From contig NC_079888.1 in assembly GCF_029227915.1 (NCBI RefSeq), positions 18,208,001-18,272,000 of the forward strand: 64,000 nucleotides of DNA, read 5' to 3'. Below the pieces are notes generated by a model. That model was not told the DNA's origin, made no database searches, and was given only the letters and a program-made list of their open reading frames with translations. The translations under genes and the position numbers were made by a program. The DNA is from Hydractinia symbiolongicarpus. Lineage: Eukaryota; Cnidaria; Hydrozoa; Anthoathecata; Hydractiniidae. This document shows positions 54,691-64,000 of this stretch, piece after piece. The number at the start of each line of letters is the position of its first letter. The stretch's first letter is position 1.

Positions 54691-55760
54691 ATGTTTTGGA
54701 AACGTATTCGTTTCCAAGTTATTTGGCCTCAAAGTTTTAAGTGCACTGTAAAGGCTTCATTAATTTAATATAGGATGTTGACGTTAAAGTAGTGTTATTG
54801 ACGTCGCGCCGTAACGTCCGAAAATTTGACATATTAGACATGCATTTTTCGGTTACTTCAAGGATAATTTCGGTAACATAAAAGGAAAATGAACATATCC
54901 ACTTTGCCTCTTACAGACACACGAAACCGGCGTATTATTGCGAAGCAATTGAACTTCGCGAGCGAAGCGAAATTGCGCAGCACGTTTGCTACGCGAAGTA
55001 TACCAAATGCGCAAAATCGTGTTTAATTTATGGCTTCATTAAAAAGAAGATTTTAAAGTACCAAATTATCAGCTTGAATTGGCATGTTTGTGGTATCCTT
55101 TTCATACAGCAGAAGAAAAGTGAGTTGCGAAGGTATGGATGATTTGAAAGTTTTATTTACGTTTTTTCCTTGGTTTGATGTAGCTAGCTAACTAAGTTAC
55201 TTTTTGGTGACTGTGGCCATCATGGAAAATTATTTTTGCTGTCATCCTTTAATCGAATCATTAGCTAGCTAGCTAGCTAGCTAGATAGATACCTCTAACT
55301 ACAGTCAGAATAAGAAAATTCAATTCATAATGATTAACAAAACTCTTTCTTTTTAAAATTATAAATTAATTATAAATAAATTAAGTTATACAATTTTTAA
55401 ATATCTACTAAAACTCAAGTTGCTTCTTTTTTGTTGCATAGTGGAAATAAATTTAAGTCACCATCCCAAAACTAAAAGGGGAAGATACCTCTTTATTCTT
55501 TAAGGTATTTGCTCATTTGTACTGTTGCTACTAGGGTCTTTTTACTGATATATGTTCTAAATCTGAACTATTTTATCAAATGGTGCTTTTATCTGGAAAT
55601 TCTTCTTTGTTTACCTACTTTCGCAGTTTGTTAAATTCTTCAACACTCGAAAACCAGTAAGAAATTTTTCAAGAAGAGAGCTTATGTACGACGTGTGAAG
55701 TCACAAATGGTGGTAACCATTAATGTAATTATTGTTTTTAGGAGATTAAGTTTGAACATA
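54691..55760. other. Spacer with a short GC-rich palindromic patch
   Basis: At 54930-55010 several overlapping inverted repeats occur (TTGCGAAGCAA, TTCGCGAGCGAA, GCTACGCGAAG) in otherwise AT-rich DNA. (GCTA)n lies at 55262-55284. No gene recognised. Confidence 0.4.
55262..55284. repeat. (GCTA)n microsatellite
   Basis: Nearly six TAGC units followed by GATA units. Same motif as in the HECT intron (3996, 4207). Confidence 0.85.
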
Positions 55761-55898
55761 TCTATATTATAAGACCCGTATACGTCTGTTCGTCTGTCAC
55801 GCAAAATGGTAGCTTAGCTGCACAAGTAGCGAGACGCACACAGTGCGGTATAAAATGGACAGGCGAACCCGTGGATTATTCCACGGGCTAGCAACTAG
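55761..55898 (+). mobile_element. Short non-autonomous Helitron-like element
   Basis: 138 bp beginning TCTATATTATAAGACCCGTA after an A (55760) and ending with a perfect hairpin CCCGTGGA-TTAT-TCCACGGG, then CTAGCAACTAG followed by T. Helitrons start TC, end in a hairpin plus CTRR, and insert between A and T without duplication; all of these features are met. Related 3' ends are at 34102, 48891 and 51411 (minus). Confidence 0.7.
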
Positions 55899-56400
55899 TA
55901 TAAAATATATATTTAAAAAAGATAAAAAAAATTTAGGGCTTCATCATTTTCCTTACGACCCTATGTTTAGGCATTGTGTTTCATCAGCTTACAATAATGT
56001 GGCATAGCTAAGTTATGATAAGTAAAAACTACTCTTGAATGACCCTTTAGGAATGTGAAACCACATAATACACCTTAATCAAATTTGGTGTTTTTCGTAA
56101 TTTTTGTGTTCAGTATGGTAGACTAGTTTGCGTGTCAACTGGCCAAAAAAGCCATAGATATGAGGCAACCTTGCGCAAATTGTTAAATACAATTTGTACT
56201 TTCCAAACGGAAAACAGTGCCTTCAATTCTGTTGTCTTGGCCACTAAAAGTAGTAATCTATATTTTAATATGGTTAGGCTCATTAATTTCAATAAATTTA
56301 CCCTGTCAATTTGTTCCAAGGGGGACAACATGACGGTTCTAGAGTGCTAAAAGGCTTCCATTTGAGCTACAAAGCCCTTTAAATTTCTGTTCAATAAGGA
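55899..56400. other. Spacer, nothing recognised
   Basis: No gene or repeat recognised; ORFs here are short shadows. Confidence 0.35.
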
Positions 56401-56471
56401 ACAGCTGTTATGTGGGATTGAACCCATATGAATATGAAGTGAACGCTCTACCGACCGAACTACCAATCCCC
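56401..56471 (-). pseudogene. tRNA-like sequence (pseudo-tRNA or SINE head)
   Basis: Minus strand: GGGGATTGGTAGTTCGGTCG with an A-box-like GTAGAGCG, and GGGTTCAATCCC as a B box. The T arm has one mismatch and the acceptor 3' strand does not pair with GGGGATT, so it is not a functional tRNA as written. Confidence 0.5.
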
Positions 56472-57639
56472 AAAAGAAGACAACCCTCAAAGTAAACAGA
56501 GTTGCATGACTTTATTAATTATATCAAGCATATATCAAGCATATTGTATTTAGTAAACACTTTTTGAGAACTCTGTCCCAAAGAATGATATATATTTGCA
56601 TTTTAGAAATTTAGCTCTAAATATCGTACCTCAAAGGCACTGGATTTTAATGTATTTAGGGACTTTACTATATATACAATATAACATACTATATAAAAAT
56701 ATTTTCTGTTTCTTTTTAGATTGCGTACAATGAGAGCGAGATCTTTCAATACGTGAGATAAAAAGAAGAAAGCGAAACCTCATCCCGCGTTGTCATTGTT
56801 TTTCTGTCAAAAATTTGAAGCTGTTTTATAAATCTTGATAAAGTTAATAAATTGCTTTCGTTTCTGTAGATTGTTTGCTTTTGTTTATTGTTTCCCGTGA
56901 GTTTACGAAATTCATTGCAGCAGATTCATTGACTTCAAGAAATCTAGTGCCGTTATGTTTACGTGAAAAAAACCTCACAAGCTGCTTCGTTCGCCTTCTT
57001 ATCTCCGAAAGTCTTTATTATTATCTGCGTTCCGAGTATTATTTTCCAGTTGAAAGAGTGTACCTTGCGGCGCGCATCCCCTTAATTTGTGACATTTTCG
57101 CACACTACGGATTGTACAACTCGATGTATTGCATTTCTTTCAAAATAAGGGTTTTAACTTTATAAAAGTATATCTTTGCATTTCATTTTTGGCACTAAAA
57201 GCTTCATCAATGTTGGATTTACGTTGGCCACCACTGACAATATTGTGATTATTATAATTCTGTGAAAAAGAGGTTTTACAAAGTTTCTTAGTTATCGTTT
57301 ATGTTTAGTTTCGCGCGATCTAAATTTCTCGTACCTTCTTAAAAGAAATATTCCGCATACATATATTGTATATTTGCCAAAAAATCACTACTTTTGCACA
57401 ACGAGTTGTTGTTGTTCCGCGGTGAGTTTATTTTACAACCTTGTCCCCAGGTTTTTCTACGTCTATGATATTCAGTTTTAGTGTATTTCCCAGATATCAG
57501 CTGCAGTAAGAGGTTAGCACCTCGCCGTATTATATCAAAGAGAAACAAAAGCATTAGGGACAACTATTGGCTAGTTTCAGTTTTGCTTGCAACTTGCGTA
57601 ATGCTTCGCAACCTTTTTTTAATTTCTAGTTATAGAGAT
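56472..57639. other. Spacer, no gene recognised
   Basis: AT-rich; the ORFs 56875-57165 and 57339-57563 show no family motif. Confidence 0.35.
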
Positions 57640-59215
57640 ATAGAATGTAAAAAAACAATGTTGACGTCGATTATAAAAAGCTAGTGTTTGGTAGATGGAA
57701 AATATACGAAATGTATAGACATTAGAAAATGTTTTACAATTTATCAGACGATTGTATACATTTCTAACCCGGTATCTTTTGGATGAAGCGAAGTTTAGTT
57801 TGGACTTTTGGTTTGGTTGGACTTTTACCCAAGGAACGCTAACTAGCTACTTAAAGAGGCAAAAAAAATCAGGTGTAACATTAAGAATATGCTCTACTGT
57901 TGTTCAGAATGTCTGGTATGAATTTATATGTGTGACGATTTTTTATGGCTCAACTTTCTCTTAAATATTAAGTTGGATCTTGAGCCTGAACATTTTTTTT
58001 ATACGCACGTTTTATATGAATATACTTTAAAAAATGAATATCTCAAGAATTTCTTAAAGCTCGATTGTTTGTTCTAAATATGAAGATTCGATTGGAAGTT
58101 TACTTACAAGTGCACATGTAGCAGAATTTGCCATTAGCTATAGAAAATTATTGCAATTCATCCTAAGAATATATTAAAAATAATGAGGATAATACTTGTG
58201 AAAAGGTTAAGAATATTGAGGCTGAAACATAAAAACAATAGTCTTATATATAACGACGTCTCCTACAGAAGAATTTGTATAAATTGTAAACCGGAATTTT
58301 GGGTGGGATGATTCAGTGTTGCTGTTGTCATTGCAAACATAAAAAATGTAAACAAATTTAAATCAATGTCTTCTGTTACGTTACTATCGTTTGAAACTTT
58401 GTCCAATTCATTTAAATTGCTAATCTTTTTTTGTTTCGTATAAAAATGCTCGAAAGATGTACTGCACGATCGTGAAAAGTCATTGCAACGTTTTCAAACA
58501 TGTTTTTTACATTATAGTGTGCGTTTACCCACTACATTTTGCAAGAGTGTCGCAGAATGATTCTTCTAGCTTTACACAGAAGAGTAATACAATTCTGAAA
58601 AAGAATCGTAAAGCAAAGTTCTGGTGACATCCATTGTTTTAATCATAACATTTTTTCAACACTTCGTGAAAAACACGTGATTCCATTTGTTTTCTGATTC
58701 AAATTCAAGCTTTAAGCTAAACACAATGAAATTAAACAGCGTCACAAACTTTAAACAACAATGTTAACGTCACTGACATCGTGGAAGCAGACGGCATGCA
58801 ATAGATAAAAAGAACTGGTTTTATTTGACGTAAAACTTATGTGTTTTGTAATTTACATTTTATAATCAACTTTTAAGAAGAAAAATATGCAATATTAACA
58901 AAAAAACTATTTTTTGTATAATTATATTTTACACTCCACTAACAGTTTTTTACATTTTGTGCAAACGCGTATGGGAGGGATTGGTATGCGAATCAAATGA
59001 CTGATTTTTCTATATTCAAATTGATTTTTTAGCATTGGGTGTGAAATTCTGTGTAAAGACAACATATTTGTTTTTTGTTGACACGGCATTTTGTGAGGCA
59101 AACTGTTTTTTATAATATTGAGCCGAAGATATTATTTTCAGATAAACTTTAGCCAGATTTAAACTTAGCTTGTCAATAACTTTATCTTGACTATCAACCA
59201 CTTTACTTGCTACTA
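57640..59215. repeat. Segmental duplication D2, copy 1
   Basis: Matches 61540-63183 in the same orientation, from TGTAAAAAAACAATGTTGACG to GCTACTAGAAAAC, with small indels. No recognised gene. A 95-codon minus ORF at its end (59016-59303) overlaps the border and is not fully conserved in copy 2. Confidence 0.75.
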
Positions 59216-59734
59216 GAAAACTCCTACATTCACTACATTCCTCTTTCATATTTATTTGATAGAACTCTGGTAACTGGCAATTAGGGAATTTCCCTTTACT
59301 CATATTCTGTATAATATGAGTATATACTATTATATATGATTTAATATTATTATATGTTAGTTATTGGCATGTATATATTATTTTGTGTTAGTTATTGGCA
59401 TTATAGGGAATTTCCCATTACTTAATTCTAATTTTGTTGATGTCAGCATATATAGTATATATGCCTTTGCGCATGCGTCATATGATGTCACATATCTTAC
59501 ATTTATTATTATTATATGTTATTATTTGTATTAACATTATTATGTGTTGGTGATTTGCAGAAGACGTCATGTATTTCTTGTATATATTATTATGTGTTGG
59601 TTATTGGCATATTCATATTATTTTGTGTTGGTTACTAACAGATGACTTAGGGAATTTCCCTTTGGTCGACGTCGACTGTGCCAGAAGGAACATTTCTGTA
59701 TCTCTAAAACATTCATAATATACAAATTATGCTT
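59216..59734. repeat. Short repeat cluster with three GGGAATTTCCC palindromes
   Basis: GGGAATTTCCC at 59284-59294, 59406-59416 and 59650-59660, among repeats of TATTATGTGTTRGTTATTGG (R = A or G). The palindrome equals a perfect kappa-B site. Without promoter context it is more likely a repeat motif. Confidence 0.65.
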
Positions 59735-61535
59735 TTACCGAACATATGCGAAAAAAAACTATTCACCGGTGCGTTGCGTCTCGTATTATTATATTCGATT
59801 CAAACATCAATGGTACCAACTAACTGGGATATTGCGATGTTTGATGGGTCTGTTGTGTGTTATTTCTTTCAAAGTTCTTGATCCTATTATACACAAGATT
59901 GCTGAATTCAGTAGCGTGAATGATATCTGTGTTCGTAGCCAACTCATCACAAGACCTTTCTTTTGTTTGTTGTTTACGTGCTAACTTTAACGAGTCGTTA
60001 ACGAATCGTTCTGTCTTACGAATACAACCACCATCGCAAGAAAACACCAAAGGCGTACATGATCCGTGTTCTAATTCAATAATAGTTGGTTGTATTTTCG
60101 CTTCTTCTCTTTTTCGTTACTGCAAAGTACCTTCTGAAGATTCTGATTAACATGGCTTAAAGCGACCGGGTTGAAAACCCTGACATCAAAGAATGTCCTT
60201 TCACCACATTTTAAGAAACTGCTAGCTGCAATATCTAGTCTAGTTTCATGCCCTTCAATGGCATTAGGTCGAAGTGCTTCTTTAGTCAAGGGGATCAGTG
60301 GCGGCTCTATCTTAAGGTCTTTTCATGTTTCCTGGGACAGATTGGCGATCATATCTTTTATTTCATCATATCTCATGTATGAAATCCACCATTTGGGCAA
60401 GACATTGCATGATCTACACTGTATAATTTACTACAGGGATAAATTAAAGGTATTTATTTAAGAGGCTATCTGTACTGAGATTAATTGCGTCAAAAAAACT
60501 ATATTTGTTTAGAGGTATTTTCTCTGATTTCAGGGTTATATGCCAAGATAAAGCGCTTCTCATGGTACCCAGTTCGCTTTTCATTTTTATTAAATCTTTC
60601 TCTCAATTGTGATAGCAATATTGATCTAATTAAACTTTTTTATATTTTCCAAATTGATGAAAAAATATATCAGTAATGCCATGGCATTTTAAAGTTTATT
60701 GTCTAAGTATCTAGAAAACGGGTCGAAATAATTAACGTCATCTAGAGGCTGGGTAACTAGGAACTACATGGGACCACATTAAGACCAATAAGTAAGTCAA
60801 TGCACCCCTTTCAAAGGAGATGGGTTAATGATGTCATCAAAAAATCTCCTTGAAAACTCCTAAACTATTTCTCAAAAACAGATCCTATACATATTCCTAA
60901 TCACCATTTTAAAATCTACATATGGGTAAGCAAACTTCTGAAAAAGAATATTTTTTACATTGTTGAGACTTTGCGGACGTCACCAAATTTTTAAAAAATC
61001 CTATATCTTGTAATTTCCTAAGTAGATTTTTCAACGCACATTATCAACTAGTGCTATATCTATGGTTGTCCATGGCACAAAATCACAAGTCACTTCCTTA
61101 GGACTTGCGCATTGCTCCCAAAGCGTGGCGTTACGCTAAAATTTAACGAAAAAGAATTAAGTTGGCAAAAAAGAAAAAAGGAATTCCATTTCTTATTAAT
61201 GCTATAGCGCCGTACGCTGCCGTAGTGTTTTAAAGAATTTATAATAATAATATTAATAATAGTTTTTACCCGGGTCGTATCTCACGAAAACAAGTTATTT
61301 ATCAACTAAAAAGGGAAAACCAAAGTAATGAAGGCTGTCTCTTTTCTATATATTTTGGTACTCATTTCCTCTAAATGAATCCTGAAAAAGTTATTTTAAA
61401 CAAAGCAAGCCGTTGGTTACTCATCACGATGCTAGTTTAAAGTTTGCATGTTCTTCTTTATCTTCCATTTTTGTGCTCTAGAACCAATGTACCTACTTTA
61501 ATAAAAAATCTTATGTTCGCATCTAAATATAATTC
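59735..61535. repeat. Segmental duplication D1, copy 2
   Basis: Partner of 47395-48890. Slightly longer because of an insert around 61000-61280 absent from copy 1. It runs directly into D2 copy 2 at 61540. Confidence 0.75.
59820..60290 (-). pseudogene. TE-associated FFDVRVFNP domain fragment, copy 2
   Basis: Minus strand: TRLDIAASSFLKCGERTFFD, VRVFNPVALSHVNQNLQKVL and NEKEKKRKYNQ, then in a second frame ELEHGSCTPLVFSCDGGC and KTERFVNDSLKLARKQ. Better preserved than copy 1 (47640). The family is often joined to retroelement RTs, but no RT is next to it here. Confidence 0.6.
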
Positions 61536-61539
61536 AAGT

Positions 61540-63183
61540 ATAAAATGTAAAAAAACCATGTTGACGTCAAGTATAAAAATCTAGTGTTGTTAATTAGAAA
61601 TATTGCTTTATAAAGACAATTGTATACATTTCTAACGCGTGCTCTTTGGGACGAAGCGAAGTTTAGTAAAAAAAGTAAAAACCCATAGAACGCTAACTAG
61701 CTACTTAGAAAGCCAAAGAAAAACGAGTGTAACATAAAAAATATGCTCCACTGTTGTTCAGAATGTCTGGTATAGAGATGAATTTATGTGTGTTACGATT
61801 TTTTATGGCTCAGTTTTCTCCTAAATATTAAGTTGAGTCTTCAGCCTGAACATCTTTTATTTGCGCACGTTTTATAAAAATATAGCTACTTTAAAAAATG
61901 AATATCCCAAGAATTTGTTAAAGCTCGATTGTTTGTTCTAAAAATGAAAATTTGATTGGAAGTTTACTTTCTTATTGGATATAAAGGACATTTTACTTCT
62001 TTATCAGTCTAAAGCCACAATGGAACCGTTGCATGTAGCAGAATTTGCCATTAGCTATAGAAAATTATCGCAATCCTTATTTTCTTAAAGCATTATATTT
62101 TTCAGACCATAGTCATCCTAAGAATATATTAAAAATAATGAGAATAATACTTGTGAAAAGGTTAAGAATATTGAGGCTGAAACATAAAAACAATATTCTT
62201 ATATATATCGGCGTGTATCTCCTACAAAAGAATTTGTATAAATTGTAAACCGGAATTTTTGGTTGGGATGATTCGGTATTGCTGTCGTTATCACTAACAC
62301 AAAAAATGTAAACAAATTTAAATCAATTTCTTTTGTTACGTTCGAAACTTTGTCCAATTCATTTAAATTGCTAATCTTTTTTTTGTTTCGTTAAAAAATG
62401 TTCGAAAGATGTACTGCACGCTCGTAAAAAATCATTGCAACGTTGTCAAACATGTTTTTTACATTATAGTGTGCGTTTACCCACTACATTTTGCAAGATT
62501 CTCGCAGAATGATTCTTCTAGCTATACACAGAAGAGTAATAAGATTCTGAAAAAAAATGTTACATGAAAGTTCTGGTGACATCATTCAAACATTCTTTTA
62601 ATCATAACATTTCTTTGACACTTCGTGAAAGGCACGCGTGGTTCCATTCTTTTTCTGTTTCAAATTCAAGCTGCAAGCTGAACACAATGAAATTAAACAG
62701 CGTCACAAACATTAAACAAAAATGTTAACGTCACTGACATCGTGGAAGCAGACGACATGCAATAGATAAAAAGAACTGGTTTTATTTGACGTAAAGTTTA
62801 TGTGTTTTGTATTTTACATTTTATAATCAACTTTTGAGAAGAAAAATATGCAATATTAACAAAAAAACTATTTTTTGTATAATTATATTTTACACTCCAC
62901 TAACAGTTTTTTACATTTTGTGCAAACGCGTATGGGAGGGATTGATATGCGAATCAAATGACTGATTTTTCTATATTCAAATTGATTTTTTGGCATTGGG
63001 TGTGAAATTCTGTGTAAAGACAACATATTTGTTTTTTGTTGACACGGCATTTTGTGAGGCAAACTGTTATTTATAATATTGGGCCGAAGATATTATTTTC
63101 AGATAAACTTTAGCCAGAGGGATACTAAGCTTGTCTATAACTTTATTTTGATTATCAACTACTTTACTTGCTACTAGAAAACT
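61540..63183. repeat. Segmental duplication D2, copy 2
   Basis: Partner of 57640-59215. Adjacent to D1 copy 2, whereas in the other locations D1 and D2 are about 9 kb apart. Confidence 0.75.
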
Positions 63184-63639
63184 TACTTTGTCGAAGAACT
63201 ATACAAGAATAGCTTTACTTTCATTTCGTAACCATGGATTCCTTTGATCAGGAAATGAAACTTAATTTGCAAAAGTATATTTTGAGTATTGTTTTTACGA
63301 TGACTCTATGGCGTGGTGATATAAGGAATGTCATAAAAATTAAAAAGTGATTAATTAATTATCAAAAATAAACCTTTTGACGTCATTGACATTCTTGTTA
63401 CTCTGGCAGGCGTTTTATTTGTAATCAGTTTTCTTTTATTGCCTTAATCATACTAACAAACCATGATGATATGAATATGATACTATGATACTAATATATA
63501 TATATATATCAAATCTAAACTACATTTTTATTTTCCTTTTAGTTTATTTCATATTTAATGGCATAAACAATTCGAGGAGGAAATAAAACAAAGGGAAGGA
63601 AAAAAATTCACCAATTTTCATGTTTCCACATTCACATGT
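63184..63639. other. Spacer with an AT microsatellite
   Basis: Contains (AT)n near 63494-63510. No gene recognised. Confidence 0.35.
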
Positions 63640-63815
63640 GTTTATTATAGTAGCTACAGCTCAAATCCATTAGCTTTCCGATCATTCCTGTGAAAGGGGG
63701 ATATAGAAGTTTTATAACGGGTCCTATTCTTTGGAGAGAAACCTCAATTTTTTCAATAAACATTCCATTTTAAAAGACTAGTTCTATCAGCATTCCGATG
63801 CAGTTACTTCACTTA
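63640..63815 (+). repeat. 3'-tail repeat family Y, plus-strand partial copy
   Basis: Matches the reverse complement of 10190-10350: CATTAGCTTTCCGATCATTC, GAGAGAAACCTCAATTTTTT and ACTAGTTCTATCAGCATTCC. Confidence 0.6.
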
Positions 63816-63859
63816 CTACCTTGGTCAAAATAAAACCAAAGTCAAAGATAAAAATTATG

Positions 63860-64000
63860 CTATGTTATCTATGGAGAATATCGCCTCCACATTTACCCCA
63901 GTCATACAAGATTCCAGGACAGATGAAGAGTTTTACGAATGAAAGAAATGTCTAGTTTTTGCGGAAGACTGTTCGCAGACATATTGTGAGGTGAGCCAGC
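63860..64000 (+). mobile_element. USP-retroelement 3' UTR, runs off the window
   Basis: Contains a degraded module (GGAGAATATCGCCTCC then ACATTTACCCCAGT, 63872-63905) and the start of the TGTCTAG block (63950-64000), truncated by the window edge. Confidence 0.55.

Noticed and set aside
56401-56471. A functional tRNA gene.
   Set aside because: A and B boxes are present but the acceptor stem cannot pair and the T stem has a mismatch.

Overview
This window looks like repeat-rich, AT-rich animal DNA, most likely from a cnidarian and plausibly a medusozoan or hydrozoan. That is an inference from the mixture of elements: Penelope-like, PHD-finger CR1/L2-like, hAT/ZMYM1-like, piggyBac, PIF/Harbinger, BEL/Pao, Gypsy, Helitron-like, integrase-core genes and G2E3-like HECT genes. 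Introns obey GT-AG. There are no bacterial operons, rRNAs or CRISPR arrays. Nearly everything recognisable is a mobile element, a remnant of one, or a gene damaged by one.

Left third (1-16 kb): the end of an integrase-core gene (3-461); fragments of an unrecognised protein (770-1700); a hAT relic (2519-3432); a multi-exon HECT ubiquitin-ligase gene of the G2E3 type (3786-7541) interrupted by a Harbinger MITE and a retroelement tail; a ten-exon integrase-core gene on the minus strand (7611-9500); a Harbinger transposase piece; structured repeat tails; and a decayed Penelope-like element (13562-15506).

Centre (16-41 kb): the most interesting part. It holds a non-LTR retrotransposon family whose single ORF region runs reverse transcriptase, CCHC finger, restriction-like endonuclease (REL), then a complete ubiquitin-specific protease (USP, peptidase C19) domain. 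The longest copy is 22833-28264, damaged by two one-base frameshifts and a 31-bp deletion. A second, 5'-truncated copy lies immediately upstream in tandem. At least three more USP fragments (20418, 34236, 37635) and many 3' tails are scattered across the window. The 3' tails carry repeated hairpin modules. Between them sit a nearly intact CR1/L2-like element with PHD fingers (28444-33512, minus), a tRNA-derived SINE, another decayed RT and a BEL/Pao gag piece.

Right third (41-64 kb): a piggyBac remnant fused in frame to a second, truncated HECT gene (minus), a Gypsy gag-protease relic, large paired segmental duplications (47.4/59.7 kb and 57.6/61.5 kb) that carry a TE-associated FFDVRVFN domain, Helitron-like termini, a degenerate roughly 100-130 bp tandem array, a decayed AP-endonuclease-type non-LTR element (52.1-54.7 kb), three perfect GGGAATTTCCC palindromes, and further 3' tails at the right edge.

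How the parts relate: ubiquitin chemistry recurs, with USP proteases carried by retroelements and two HECT ligases that elements have broken. Whether this reflects biology or the multi-copy nature of both families is not decidable here. Several frameshifts fall in homopolymer runs, so some breaks may be assembly errors. All coordinates for exons and element ends were read by eye.
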